From Anaerolineae bacterium (GTDB lineage: Bacteria > Chloroflexota > Anaerolineae > 4572-78 > J111): a DNA stretch of 64,000 nucleotides. Below the pieces are notes generated by a model. That model made no database searches and was not told the DNA's origin. It saw nothing but the letters and a program-made list of their open reading frames with translations. A program made the translations under genes and the position numbers. This document shows positions 42,147 to 50,777 of this stretch, one piece after another (position 1 is the stretch's first letter; each line of letters starts with the position of its first letter). Where the stretch lies: contig JAKLJP010000002.1 of assembly GCA_023151115.1 (NCBI GenBank), positions 1-64,000 of the forward strand. Direction: 5' to 3'.

Positions 42147-43352
42147 ATGACTCCACTCAAAACCTTTATCCGTGATCCCTTCACCTGGATGGCCTACTCT
42201 ATGCTCGCCTATTATGCTTATTTCATGGCTATTCTCGGCCCGCTGATGCCATTTCTGCGTAGCGAACTCAACCTGAATTATACTGTAACTGGGCTGCATC
42301 TCAGCGCCTTCGCCGTGGGCATGATCGGGGCCGGCCTCCTCACCGACCGACTGACCGGCCGCTGGGGCCGCCGGCCTGTTTTTTGGGTGGGTGGCCTGGG
42401 GATGGCGCTGGGCGCTGTGGGATTGACGGTGAGCGGCCAGTCATTCTGGTCCATTACCAGCATTTTGGCGATGGGTCTCCTGGGAACCCTGATGTTAGCC
42501 CTTATCCAAACCACCCTATCTGACCACCACGGTGAACAACGGGTAATTGCCTTAACCGAGTCGAATGTGGGGGCCAGTATTAGCGCCAGTCTGGCTCCGG
42601 TCTTTGTTGGCAACTTTGAACGGATCGGGCTTGGCTGGCGGCTGGCGCTTCTTCTGGGGGTTGTCGCCTTTGTTTGGCTGACCCTTCGCTTTCGCCGCCA
42701 GCTGCTGCCGGAAAGGCAAAGAGGTTCTAGCCACTCTCGCGCCGGTAGCCGGCCGCTGCCGCTGGTTTTTTGGGCCTACTGGTTTGTTATCTGCATCAGC
42801 GTCTCCGTCGAATGGTGTCTCATTTTTTGGGGCGCAGATTTTTTGGAAAAAGTCGTCGGCTTGAGCCAGGTGAATGCGGCGACAATGATGAGCATCTTTT
42901 TTGGAGCGATGGTCGTGGGCCGCTTTGTGGGCAGCCGCCTGACCCGGATACTTTCGGGGGCAACGCTGCTGCTGCTGGCTATCGGCATTACCTTGGTTGG
43001 CTTTCCTCTTTTCTGGTTGGCTCGATTTGCCCCGCTCAATCTGGCCGGACTTTTTATCGCCGGGCTGGGGGTCGCCAATTTGTTCCCGCTGACCCTCTCG
43101 GTGGCGCTGAACGTGGTTCCCACCCAAGCTGATGTGGCCAGCCCGCGCTTATCCCTGGGCGGCGGAACGGCAATTTTGCTGGCCCCGCTCATTTTAGGCT
43201 GGACCGCCGACCAACTGAATATTCAAAACGCTTACGGGATTGTGGCTTTGCTGGCCATCATTGCCGCCGCCGTCACCTTTTGGGCCAATCGCATGGCGAC
43301 GAGCCACGACAAGGTTCTGGCGGATGAGAACCCTGTCACCTGCTCGGAATGA
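42147..43352 (+). CDS. Major facilitator superfamily transporter
   Basis: A 401-aa inner-membrane carrier with 12 predicted helices. The MFS motif A-like loop between helices 2 and 3 reads GLLTDRLTGRWGRRPVFW (about 66-83). The substrate cannot be read from sequence; the DeoR regulator next door points to a sugar or derivative. No ribosome site is evident because the preceding repeat fills the leader. Its stop overlaps the next gene by 4 nt. Confidence 0.9.
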   Translation: MTPLKTFIRDPFTWMAYSMLAYYAYFMAILGPLMPFLRSELNLNYTVTGLHLSAFAVGMIGAGLLTDRLTGRWGRRPVFWVGGLGMALGAVGLTVSGQSFWSITSILAMGLLGTLMLALIQTTLSDHHGEQRVIALTESNVGASISASLAPVFVGNFERIGLGWRLALLLGVVAFVWLTLRFRRQLLPERQRGSSHSRAGSRPLPLVFWAYWFVICISVSVEWCLIFWGADFLEKVVGLSQVNAATMMSIFFGAMVVGRFVGSRLTRILSGATLLLLAIGITLVGFPLFWLARFAPLNLAGLFIAGLGVANLFPLTLSVALNVVPTQADVASPRLSLGGGTAILLAPLILGWTADQLNIQNAYGIVALLAIIAAAVTFWANRMATSHDKVLADENPVTCSE

Positions 43353-44068
43353 AACCCTTTCTACTCAATCCTGACCCCGCCCCACAGGTCTACGAACGCC
43401 TATGGACCGAAGCCCTGAGCCGTTTCAGCCAGGGTCAGGTCGAGCTCGATCCACATTTGCTGAACCCAGAACGGGATTTCCGGCGAGGCATTAGCTTGAT
43501 TGCTCGCCCGAACCCGGCGGTGGCAGAACAATTTACCAAATTGATTAATGAACTCAAAGCCCTGGAACCGGAGCAGTATTTCTATCAGCCGGAGGATTTT
43601 CACCTGACCATCCTGAGTCTTATCAGTGCTGCCACTAGCTTCGAGTGCCAGCAGCCGCCGCTGGACACCTACCACCCGATTCTTGCGCCGCTGTTCGCTC
43701 AAACCCGGCCCTTTATCATCTCCTTTCGAGGCGTTACGGCCAGCGCCGGGGCGGTTATGGCCCAGGGTTACGCCGACCAAAACCGGCTCAACGAGCTGCG
43801 CGACACCATCCGGCAGGCTCTCCAGCCCGCCGGTCTGGCCGATCATCTGGATAGGCGCTATAAAATTAGTACGGCCCACATCACGCTGATGCGTTTTCAG
43901 TCGCCTCCGCGCGACCTGCCCCGACTGATCACTGCCCTCACCGCAGCCCGCTCTCGTTTATTTGGCCAAACCACTATAGCGCGGCTGGAGTTTGTTATCA
44001 ACGATTGGTATATGTCGCGCGATAAGGTTCAGATGGCGGCAACTTATCCGCTTCATTCTGAATCTTGA
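43349..44068 (+). CDS. 2H phosphoesterase (LigT/2'-5' RNA ligase-like)
   Basis: A 239-aa protein with the two HxT/S motifs of the 2H superfamily: EDFHLTILSL (about 79-88) and TAHITLMRFQ (about 176-185). Members cleave cyclic phosphates or 2'-5' bonds. It overlaps the MFS gene by ATGA (43349-43352), so the pair is translationally coupled. The functional link between a transporter and a cyclic phosphodiesterase is unclear. A second MFS gene follows 27 nt downstream. Confidence 0.85.
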   Translation: MKPFLLNPDPAPQVYERLWTEALSRFSQGQVELDPHLLNPERDFRRGISLIARPNPAVAEQFTKLINELKALEPEQYFYQPEDFHLTILSLISAATSFECQQPPLDTYHPILAPLFAQTRPFIISFRGVTASAGAVMAQGYADQNRLNELRDTIRQALQPAGLADHLDRRYKISTAHITLMRFQSPPRDLPRLITALTAARSRLFGQTTIARLEFVINDWYMSRDKVQMAATYPLHSES

Positions 44069-44095
44069 TCAAAATTTCACAAGGGGGTAAAACCT

Positions 44096-45298
44096 ATGTC
44101 TACCGTAGACACAACACTTTCGACCGGCTTGTCGGCCGGACGCATTTCTAAAACGGCCGCTTATTATCTGGCTTTTGTCGCGTTGGGGCTGACCAGCGCC
44201 TCCCTCGGCCCCACCCTGCCGGACCTGGCCGAGAATACCCGCAGCAATCTGCGTGAAATCAGCTATCTCTTTACAGCCCGTTCGCTGGGCTATTTAATCG
44301 GCTCTTTCCTGGGCGGCCGGCTCTTTGACAGTAAACCGGGCCATCCGGTCATGGCGCTCATGCTGGTCGGCATGGCGGCGACGCTGATTTTGATTCCCCT
44401 GATGCCGCTGCTGTGGCTGTTGGTCGCCATTCTACTCCTGTTAGGGTTGGCAGAGGGCGCATTGGATGTCGGCGGCAACACGCTGCTGGTCTGGGTTCAC
44501 CGCCACCGGGTGGGGCCGTATATGAACGGTCTGCACTTTTTCTTTGGGGTGGGCGCATTTTTATCGCCGCTGGTTATTGCTCAAGCTGTCCTGCTGAGCG
44601 GCAATATTACCTGGGCCTATTGGACCCTGGCCCTGCTGGTTGTCCCGGCTGCGTTGTGGCTTTTGCGCCTGCCCAGTCCCCCGGCCCAAAAAGTCTCTCA
44701 AGGTGGGCCGGCGGGACAGGTCAATCATCGCCTGGTAGCCTTGATTGTGCTGTTTTTCTTTCTGTATGTCGGCGCGGAAGTCGGCTTTGGCGGCTGGATT
44801 TACACCTTTGCCCTGGACGCCAGGGTAGCCGATGAAACCATCGCCGCTTACCTGACCTCAGCTTTTTGGGGGGCGTTGACCGTAGGACGCTTACTGGCTA
44901 TTCCCATCGCTGCGCGGGTGCGGCCGCGCTATATTCTGTTGGGTGATCTGATCGGCTGCCTGGTGAGCATCGGCCTGATCCTGTTGTGGCCTCATTCCCT
45001 GGCGGCGGTGTGGGCCGGCACGTTAGGAATCGGCCTGGGGATGGCCTCTGTTTTCCCCACCACCATCTCGCTGGCCGAGCGCCGCATGACCGTGACCGGC
45101 CAGGTGACCGGCTGGTTTTTTGTCGGGGCCAGCGCCGGGGCTATGTTTTGGCCGTGGATCATCGGCCAACTGTTCGAGTCAACCGGCCCGCAAATTATGC
45201 CGCTGGCGCTCTTCATTGATCTGGTCCTGGCCTTAGTCATTCTGATTATTCTGGTTTCCTATTCAACTCGCAGCGTCATCAAAGCAGAAGAACATTAA
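44096..45298 (+). CDS. Major facilitator superfamily transporter (FucP-like subgroup)
   Basis: A 400-aa carrier with about 12 helices. LTSASLGPTLPDLAENT in helix 1 and the GSFLGGRLFDSKPGHPVM loop resemble the FucP-type sugar MFS subgroup. ALDVGGNTLLVWVH in helix 4 is another feature of that group. AAGGGGGTAAAACCT gives a ribosome site. Together with the DeoR gene, the glycosidase and the HAD phosphatase/mutase it suggests sugar uptake. Confidence 0.9.
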   Translation: MSTVDTTLSTGLSAGRISKTAAYYLAFVALGLTSASLGPTLPDLAENTRSNLREISYLFTARSLGYLIGSFLGGRLFDSKPGHPVMALMLVGMAATLILIPLMPLLWLLVAILLLLGLAEGALDVGGNTLLVWVHRHRVGPYMNGLHFFFGVGAFLSPLVIAQAVLLSGNITWAYWTLALLVVPAALWLLRLPSPPAQKVSQGGPAGQVNHRLVALIVLFFFLYVGAEVGFGGWIYTFALDARVADETIAAYLTSAFWGALTVGRLLAIPIAARVRPRYILLGDLIGCLVSIGLILLWPHSLAAVWAGTLGIGLGMASVFPTTISLAERRMTVTGQVTGWFFVGASAGAMFWPWIIGQLFESTGPQIMPLALFIDLVLALVILIILVSYSTRSVIKAEEH

Positions 45299-45386
45299 AA
45301 ATTGTGAATTGTGAATTATTAATTGTTAATGAAATAAGCTGACAATTCATCATTCGCCATTCGCCATTCGCAAATTCACAATTAAC
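45297..45386. repeat. ATTGTGAATTGTGAA palindrome, second copy
   Basis: It begins at the TAA stop of the MFS gene and ends one base before the ATG of the HAD gene. Left units TTGTGAA and right units TTCGCCA and TTCACAA form the hairpin. The HAD gene therefore has no room for a normal ribosome site. Confidence 0.85.
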
Positions 45387-45387
45387 C

Positions 45388-46122
45388 ATGATTTACACAG
45401 CGATTTTATTTGATATGGATGGGGTGGTTATTGACACCCACGAGGCGGTCACGCAGTTCTGGCTGGCGCTGGGGACGGAGCACGGCGTACAGCTTAGCCA
45501 GGCGAACTTTCAACAGCACATCTACGGCTGCCCGATGAGCCACACCTTTGACGTGCTATTTCCTCACCTGAGCAGTGAACAACGCCGAGCCATTTTTGTC
45601 CGGCTGGAAGAATATGAAATCGCCGCCACTTATACCGCCATACCAGGCGTCATTGCCCTCCTGCAAACCTTGCGCTGGCGCGGAATTCCCACCGCGCTCG
45701 TCACCAGCGCCGACACCTGGAAGGTTGAGGTGGTTGAACGCCAGCTTAAGCTGCAAGGGCTGTTTACCACCCGCGTCACCATCGGCGAAATCAAACGCGG
45801 CAAACCCCACCCCGATGGCTACCTGCTGGCCGCCCGGCGCTTGCAGCAGCCGCCGCCGCGCTGTCTTGTGTTTGAAGATGCCATCAGTGGGGTTCAGGCC
45901 GCCGTAGCCGCCGGAACGACCTGCATCGGCGTGCGCCCGCCTGAAACCGCGCAGGCGCTGCTGGACGCGGGAGCCAGGCATATCATTCCTGATTTCACCG
46001 GAGTTACCCTGTCGGATATGCCGCCCAATGGACACCCCGCCTCGCTCTGGCTTCAGCTTGGAGCAGATCTGGGCCTGCCGCTTTGGAGATTAGACGCTTC
46101 GCGTGGAGATTTTAATCTCTAA
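45388..46122 (+). CDS. HAD hydrolase, beta-phosphoglucomutase-like
   Basis: A 244-aa HAD enzyme. The nucleophile motif is ILFDMDGVVIDTHE (Asp about 9 and 11), motif II TSADTWK, and motifs III/IV GEIKRGKPHPDGYLLAARRL and CLVFEDAISGVQAA. The helical cap and the spacing fit the beta-phosphoglucomutase/phosphatase group. It may isomerise or dephosphorylate a sugar phosphate brought in by the neighbouring transporters. The last dozen residues (WRLDASRGDFNL) and the stop are encoded by the palindrome at 46085-46127. Confidence 0.88.
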   Translation: MIYTAILFDMDGVVIDTHEAVTQFWLALGTEHGVQLSQANFQQHIYGCPMSHTFDVLFPHLSSEQRRAIFVRLEEYEIAATYTAIPGVIALLQTLRWRGIPTALVTSADTWKVEVVERQLKLQGLFTTRVTIGEIKRGKPHPDGYLLAARRLQQPPPRCLVFEDAISGVQAAVAAGTTCIGVRPPETAQALLDAGARHIIPDFTGVTLSDMPPNGHPASLWLQLGADLGLPLWRLDASRGDFNL

Positions 46123-46127
46123 TCTCC
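46085..46127. repeat. GGAGATTAGA palindrome at the HAD stop codon
   Basis: GGAGATTAGA (46085-46094) and TCTAATCTCC (46118-46127) are perfect complements, with an inner GGAGATT/AATCTC pair. The HAD stop TAA (46120-46122) lies in the right arm. Confidence 0.85.
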
Positions 46128-46146
46128 TGCCCGGCCACTTCGCCTT

Positions 46147-46174
46147 TTGCGTCTAATTTACATCAGAGTACAAT
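46147..46174 (+). promoter_or_regulatory. Promoter placing the SDR transcript start at or next to its ATG
   Basis: TTGCGT (46147-46152), a 16-nt spacer and TACAAT (46169-46174) precede the ATG at 46182 by only 7 nt. Initiation at the usual distance would give a leaderless mRNA. No ribosome site is visible. Confidence 0.6.
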
Positions 46175-46181
46175 CCATTCA

Positions 46182-46973
46182 ATGAACCCTTACCGGCGCG
46201 TTGTCATCCTCACCGGCGCAAGCCAAGGCATTGGCCGGGCCACGGCTGACGTTCTGGCACAGGCCGGCTGCAAGCTGGCTTTGGCCGCCCGCCAAGCCGA
46301 AACTTTGGAAGCTGTGGCCGCTGAGCTTCGCCGGGATGGACACACCGCTATTGCCATCCCCACCGATATGGGCGACCTGGCGCAGGCGGCGACGTTGGCC
46401 CATAAAGCTGCCGCCGAATTTGGCAAAATTGATGTAGTCATCAATAATGCCGCCATCGGCGTGCGCGATTCGGTGCTGGAATTGCAGATGGCCGAGGCGC
46501 GCCGGGTGATGGAGGTCAACTACCTGGGGCCTCTGGCTCTCATCCAGGCGGCTGTGCCTTATCTCAAAGCTAACCCGGAGGGCGGGTTAATTATCAATAT
46601 CTCTTCGATTGTAGGCCGGCGGGCCATGCCGGGGATTGGCGGTTACTGCGCCAGCAAAGCCGCTCTGGAAAAGCTGGCCGAAAGCCTGCGGCTCGAACTG
46701 CTGGCCGACCAGATCCGGGTCAGCACGGTTTATCCGGGCGTCACCGTGACTCGCTTTAACGACAATTCGCTGGGTAATAACCAGCACGGACGGGGCCGCG
46801 TTCAAGGGGTTCCGCCCGAACGAGTCGCCCAGGCCATTCTCAAAACCATTCGTCACGAACAGCGCGATGTGTTCATCACCCTGTTTGACCGTGCCTTTGT
46901 CACCGCCAGCGTCCTTTGGCCAGGATTGATGGATAAGCTGTTAAGCGGTTATTTGAAGTGGAGTAGGAAGTAG
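46182..46973 (+). CDS. Short-chain dehydrogenase/reductase
   Basis: A 263-aa SDR. The cofactor motif is LTGASQGIGRATADVLAQAG (about 9-28), followed by NNAAIG, the catalytic Ser in NISSIVGRRAMPGIGG and YCASKAALEK (Tyr about 156, Lys about 160). RQAE after the second beta strand suggests NADP use. A C-terminal hydrophobic stretch fits peripheral membrane contact. Substrate unknown. The last residues WSRK and the stop run into the repeat at 46960. Confidence 0.92.
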   Translation: MNPYRRVVILTGASQGIGRATADVLAQAGCKLALAARQAETLEAVAAELRRDGHTAIAIPTDMGDLAQAATLAHKAAAEFGKIDVVINNAAIGVRDSVLELQMAEARRVMEVNYLGPLALIQAAVPYLKANPEGGLIINISSIVGRRAMPGIGGYCASKAALEKLAESLRLELLADQIRVSTVYPGVTVTRFNDNSLGNNQHGRGRVQGVPPERVAQAILKTIRHEQRDVFITLFDRAFVTASVLWPGLMDKLLSGYLKWSRK

Positions 46974-47066
46974 GGAGTAAGAAATAAGAGGTAAGAGGTG
47001 GATAGCAAGGTATCACTTATCACGCACCACGTATCACGTTTCGCATCACGCATCACGTTTCACCTT
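46960..47066. repeat. AGTAGGA and ATCACGT-type low-complexity region
   Basis: AGTAGGAAGTAGGGAGTAAG-type units run through the SDR stop codon. They are followed by CACTTATCACGCACC, GTATCACGTTTC and CATCACGTTTC units. Related CGTGATACGTGATAC units lie at 48381-48434. Confidence 0.75.
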
Positions 47067-47085
47067 GTCACTATTGAGGGTAGGC

Positions 47086-47928
47086 ATGACTATTTTTAAC
47101 TACGCCATCGTCAACGGCCAACTGATGCCGCTGGAGCAGGCCCAGATTTCGTTGTTTAACAAAGCTTATTTTTCCAGCTTTGGCGTTTATGAGTCGATCA
47201 AGGTGGATCAGGGACGCCCTTTTTACCTGGAAGAACATCTGCATCGCCTCCACACATCGGCGGCCATGCTCGATTTGGAATTGGCCGTAGATACGCTCAC
47301 TCTGACCCGCTGGTTTGAGCGGCTGGCCCAGGTTGAGCCGCAGGCAACCTGGAGTTTGAAGGTTTTGGTCATCGGGGCCGCTGAAGCCGGGACTGCGCCA
47401 ATCATCGGTATGCAGGCCGACCCGCTGGCAACTTATGCCCCCGCTTTTTATGAAACCGGGGCGACGGCGGTGCTGTACGAAGGCCAGCGCGCCTTGCCTC
47501 GCTGTAAAAGTCTCAACACGCTGGTCAACTACCTGGCCCGCCGCGCTGCCACGCGAGCCGGGGCGGTGGAGGGACTGCTCCATCATCAGGGCCATCTGAC
47601 CGAAGGAGCGCGCAGCAACCTGTTTGTAGTGCAGAATGGACAGCTTCTGACCCCACCGGAAAGCGACGTGCTCTCCGGCATTACCCGCGATATTATCCTG
47701 CACCTGATGCAAAAAACCCCTCACCCGGTCATAGAAGCTCCACTGCCGATAGATTTATCATTATACGAAGAAGTGTTTATCAGTAGTACCAGCATGCACG
47801 TTTTGCCGATTACCCAAATTGACGGCCGGCCCATTGGCAGCGGCCAGGTCGGGCCGATCACCCGGCTGGCTATGGAACGCTTTAATCAGCATTATCGGCA
47901 AGTGATGGCCCAAGCAGTCCGGGTCTGA
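47086..47928 (+). CDS. Class IV aminotransferase (branched-chain aminotransferase/ADC lyase family)
   Basis: A 280-aa PLP fold-type IV enzyme. The start region NYAIVNGQLMPLEQAQISLFNKAYFSSFGVYESIKV, Arg in LEEHLHRL, the PLP Lys in LPRCKSLNTLVNYLARR (about 147) and EGARSNLFVVQNGQLLTPP (Glu about 180) are diagnostic. It could be a branched-chain or D-amino acid aminotransferase or 4-amino-4-deoxychorismate lyase; the sequence does not decide. Start ATG 47086 follows GAGGG; a TTG at 47065 is less likely. The next gene begins 1 nt after the stop. Confidence 0.9.
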   Translation: MTIFNYAIVNGQLMPLEQAQISLFNKAYFSSFGVYESIKVDQGRPFYLEEHLHRLHTSAAMLDLELAVDTLTLTRWFERLAQVEPQATWSLKVLVIGAAEAGTAPIIGMQADPLATYAPAFYETGATAVLYEGQRALPRCKSLNTLVNYLARRAATRAGAVEGLLHHQGHLTEGARSNLFVVQNGQLLTPPESDVLSGITRDIILHLMQKTPHPVIEAPLPIDLSLYEEVFISSTSMHVLPITQIDGRPIGSGQVGPITRLAMERFNQHYRQVMAQAVRV

Positions 47929-47929
47929 C

Positions 47930-48370
47930 GTGCAAATCCCCGGACACCTGGCCCTCGCCCTGGCCCAATCACGCCTGCCGCCTTTTCGGGCTTCCAGGCG
48001 GTTGTTATTCTTTTTGCTGCTGGCCAGTCTTTTTCCCGATATCGTAGATAAAACCATCGGCTACGTGTTTCAGGCGATGCCCAACGGGCGACATTATGCC
48101 CACAATATTTTCAGCTTGCTGGGATTCTCGCTGCTGGTCACGCTGATGTGGGGCAAAACGGCCGGCTGGGCCTGGTTCAGCGGTTACCTGGGCCACCTGC
48201 TGGCCGACAACATCCAGCGTGTCCCCTGGTTTTTTCCCTTGAAAAAGTACCGCTTCAACAAGGGCCGGCTGGCCTTTGAGCCGGCTCAACTACTGCGCGA
48301 GGGATTTTTTCTGGCCCTGGTACTGCTACTCAACCACTTTGTATTGCCCCGGCGCAAAATCCGGTTATAA
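47930..48370 (+). CDS. YdjM/DUF457-like membrane-bound metal-dependent hydrolase
   Basis: A 146-aa protein with about three hydrophobic helices. H and D residues typical of the family lie in QIPGHLALALA, FPDIVDKTIGYV, HYAHNIFSLLG and YLGHLLADNIQRVPWFFP. These suggest a membrane-embedded metal site of the LexA-regulated YdjM type. The GTG start lies 1 nt behind the aminotransferase stop, so translation is probably coupled. Confidence 0.8.
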   Translation: MQIPGHLALALAQSRLPPFRASRRLLFFLLLASLFPDIVDKTIGYVFQAMPNGRHYAHNIFSLLGFSLLVTLMWGKTAGWAWFSGYLGHLLADNIQRVPWFFPLKKYRFNKGRLAFEPAQLLREGFFLALVLLLNHFVLPRRKIRL

Positions 48371-48380
48371 TACTTCGGTC

Positions 48381-48434
48381 TGATGATGCGTGATACGTGA
48401 TACGTGAGAAAAATCACGCATCACGTATCACCAC
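48381..48434. repeat. GTGATACGTGA/TCACGTATCAC palindrome
   Basis: GATGCGTGATACGTGATACG on the left faces CACGCATCACGTATCACC on the right. It lies in the leader of hemE, ending about 29 nt before its ATG. Confidence 0.85.
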
Positions 48435-48462
48435 TAACCCAATTATCACCAAAAGGAAATTC

Positions 48463-49503
48463 ATGTCTCAAGCCGACCGCTTTCTCCGCGCCTGCCGCCG
48501 CGAAGCTGTGGACGCGACCCCCGTCTGGCTCATGCGCCAGGCCGGGCGCTATATGGCCGAGTACCGCGCCCTGCGCGAGCGCTATTCGATTTTGGAGTTG
48601 ATCAAAAACCCGGCCCTGGCCGCCGAAGTGACCTTGCAGCCGATCAAAGCCTTCAACCTCGACGCGGCCATTATCTTTGCCGACATTCTGCCGCCGCTGG
48701 AAGGCATGGGCCTGAGCCTGGAATTTGTCAAAGGCGATGGGCCGGTCATCGGCAACCCGCTCCGCACCGCCGCCGATGTCGAGGCGCTGACCGTGCGCCC
48801 GCCGGAAGAAACGCTGGGCTTTACCCTGGAAGCCATCCGGCGGGTCCGGGCCGAATTGGGCGGCCGGGTTCCGCTGATTGGTTTTTCCGGCGCGCCCTTT
48901 ACCCTGGCCAGCTACGCCATCGAGGGCGGCTCGTCGCGCAATTACATCGCTGCCAAAAGCATGATGTACAGCCAGCCCCAGGTCTGGCACAGGCTGATGG
49001 ACAAGTTGGCCGAAGTGGTCGGCGCGTATCTGCGGGCGCAGGCCGAGGCTGGGGCGCAGGGGCTGCAACTGTTCGATAGCTGGGTCGGCGCGCTCAGCCC
49101 GGCGGATTATCGCGCTTACGTCTTGCCCTATTCCAAAAAAGCCATCGAAATCGCCAAAAGCGGCAGCGATGTCCCGCTGATCCATTTTGGCACCGGCACA
49201 TCGGGCATGCTGTCTTTGATCAAAGAGGCCGGGGGCGACGTCATCGGCGTGGATTGGCGGATTGACCTGGCCGCCGCCTGGCAGCAGGTGGGCGACAACG
49301 TGGCTGTGCAGGGCAACCTCGACCCGGTGGTGCTCTTTGCCCCCATCCCCGAAATCCAGAAACAGACTGCCCACATTCTGGACGGGGTCAAAGGCAAACC
49401 TGGCCACATCTTCAACCTGGGCCACGGCATTTTACAGCACACGCCGGTGGAGCACGTGGCGGCGTTAGTGGATTTTGTTCACGAGCATACCAGCAAAGGA
49501 TGA
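48463..49503 (+). CDS. hemE: Uroporphyrinogen decarboxylase
   Basis: A 346-aa enzyme turning uroporphyrinogen III into coproporphyrinogen III. The N-terminal signature TPVWLMRQAGRYMAEYRALRE, DAAIIFADILPPLEGMGL, IGFSGAPFTLASYAIEGG, and the C-terminal HIFNLGHGILQHTPVEHV are intact. AAAAGGAAATTC before ATG 48463 sets the start. It opens the heme block with hemH and hemY. Its stop codon is the first TGA of the GGATGAA repeat. Confidence 0.97.
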   Translation: MSQADRFLRACRREAVDATPVWLMRQAGRYMAEYRALRERYSILELIKNPALAAEVTLQPIKAFNLDAAIIFADILPPLEGMGLSLEFVKGDGPVIGNPLRTAADVEALTVRPPEETLGFTLEAIRRVRAELGGRVPLIGFSGAPFTLASYAIEGGSSRNYIAAKSMMYSQPQVWHRLMDKLAEVVGAYLRAQAEAGAQGLQLFDSWVGALSPADYRAYVLPYSKKAIEIAKSGSDVPLIHFGTGTSGMLSLIKEAGGDVIGVDWRIDLAAAWQQVGDNVAVQGNLDPVVLFAPIPEIQKQTAHILDGVKGKPGHIFNLGHGILQHTPVEHVAALVDFVHEHTSKG

Positions 49504-49560
49504 AGGATGAGGGATGAAGGCGGAAATTTTTCATCCTTCATCCTTCCGCCTTCATCCTTT
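49498..49560. repeat. GGATGAA/TTCATCC palindrome at the hemE stop codon
   Basis: GGATGAAGGATGAGGGATGA on the left faces TTCATCCTTCATCCTTCC on the right. The hemE stop TGA (49501-49503) is part of the first unit. Confidence 0.88.
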
Positions 49561-49672
49561 AAACGTAAGGAGTGTTCACGAACCTGACGGCACGCCACCA
49601 ATAATGAAAATGGAGTGCAAGGCTTGCCTTGCTAACAGCAAACCAAGGTTTGCACTCCTATTTACGAAGGAG
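49561..49672. repeat. Modular repeat with GGAGTGCAAGG palindrome, upstream of hemH
   Basis: A left module (49561-49611) containing GGAGTGTTCACGA, CGGCACGCCACC and AATAATGAAAAT is followed by the palindrome GGAGTGCAAGG to TTTGCACTCC (49612-49658). The right module TATTTACGAAGGAG (49659-49672) comes next. Its AAGGAG is the ribosome site of hemH. The same order of modules occurs at 50666-50772 and 57726-57932. Confidence 0.85.
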
Positions 49673-49677
49673 AGTTT

Positions 49678-50586
49678 ATGCCCAAAAAAGCAGTCCTCAT
49701 AATGGCCTACGGGACCCCTGACTCCACCGAGTGGATGCCCTATTATCTGTCTGACATTCGGGGGGGACGCCCCATGTCGGAGGAGTTTGTCCAGGAGTTT
49801 CGCCATCGCTATGAATTAATCGGCGGCTCGCCGCTGACGGCGCTGAGCTATGACCAGGCTAAAAAAACCGCCGAAGAGCTGCAGCGGCGCGGCTACGATT
49901 GGCCGGTTTATCTGGGCATGCGCCACTGGTCGCCCTGGATCAAAGATACCGTCGGCCAGATGGTCCTGCATGGCATCGAGGAAGCGGTAGGGATTGTGCT
50001 GGCCCCCCACTACTCTGCCATGAGCATCGGCCGGTATTGGGACAAAGTGGCCGAAGCCCAAAAAGCATACGGCAGCAATATTAACTTTAGCTTTGTCAAC
50101 TCTTGGTACCGGCAGCCCAACTTTTTGCAAGCGGTGGAGAATCATATCCGGGCCGGCTATGAGAAATTTGCGCCGGAGGTGCGGGGCAAGGTCAAGCTGG
50201 TTTTCAGCGCCCACAGCCTGCCGGCCCGCCTGCTCAAAATGGGCGACCCCTACGACGACGAATTAAAAACCAACGCCCGCATCATCGCCGAGCGGCTGGG
50301 CAGCGTGGATTGGATGTTCACCTACCAGAGCGCCGCCCACACCGGCGAACCGTGGCTTGGCCCACAGATTGAAGAAGTGGTGGTGGACCTGGCCCAGCAG
50401 GGATACAAATATATGCTGGTCGCCCCCATCGGCTTTGTCTGCGACCACGTCGAGGTGTTGTACGATATTGACATCGAGGCCAAAGGGCTGGCCGAAGAGC
50501 GCGGCATGCAGTTGGAGCGCATCGAGATGATGAACAGTGACCCCCTGTTTATCAACGCCATTGTGGATGCGGTGACACAGGAATGA
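49678..50586 (+). CDS. hemH: Ferrochelatase
   Basis: A 302-aa enzyme inserting Fe2+ into a porphyrin (protoporphyrin IX or coproporphyrin III). The N-terminal LIMAYGTPDSTEWMPYYLSDIRGGRP, the metal His in VFSAHSLPARLLKMGDPY (about 179), YQSAAHTGEPWLGP and PIGFVCDHVEVLYDIDIEA (Glu about 260) are intact. No cluster-binding C-terminal extension is present. Its ribosome site is provided by the modular repeat. Position between hemE and hemY supports the role. Confidence 0.96.
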   Translation: MPKKAVLIMAYGTPDSTEWMPYYLSDIRGGRPMSEEFVQEFRHRYELIGGSPLTALSYDQAKKTAEELQRRGYDWPVYLGMRHWSPWIKDTVGQMVLHGIEEAVGIVLAPHYSAMSIGRYWDKVAEAQKAYGSNINFSFVNSWYRQPNFLQAVENHIRAGYEKFAPEVRGKVKLVFSAHSLPARLLKMGDPYDDELKTNARIIAERLGSVDWMFTYQSAAHTGEPWLGPQIEEVVVDLAQQGYKYMLVAPIGFVCDHVEVLYDIDIEAKGLAEERGMQLERIEMMNSDPLFINAIVDAVTQE

Positions 50587-50588
50587 AA

Positions 50589-50670
50589 ATGCCATTGCGA
50601 GGCTGTAGGCCAAAGCAATCTCTGGTTTCCGAAGTGGAGACTGCTTCGACCTTCGGTCTCGCAGTGACAT
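50589..50670. repeat. ATGCCATTGCGAGG palindrome (diverged relative of the ATGTCATTTCGA family)
   Basis: ATGCCATTGCGAGG and AAGCAATCTC on the left pair with GAGACTGCTTCG and CTCGCAGTGACAT on the right. It starts 3 nt behind the hemH stop and runs into the modular repeat at 50666. Confidence 0.8.
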
Positions 50671-50772
50671 GAGCCTGACGCACACCACCAATAATGAAAA
50701 GTTGGAGTGCAAGGCTTGCCTTGCAACTTGGCAAAGCAAGCTTTGCACTCCAGCAGTCTATTTTTAGAGTAG
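50666..50772. repeat. Modular repeat with GGAGTGCAAGG palindrome, upstream of the DUF3291 gene
   Basis: The left module carries CATGAGCCTGACG and ACCACCAATAATGAAAA. The palindrome is at 50704-50751 and the right module CTATTTTTAGAGTAGG at 50758-50772, ending 5 nt before the ATG. It is the diverged sister of 49561-49672. Confidence 0.82.
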
Positions 50773-50777
50773 GCAAA

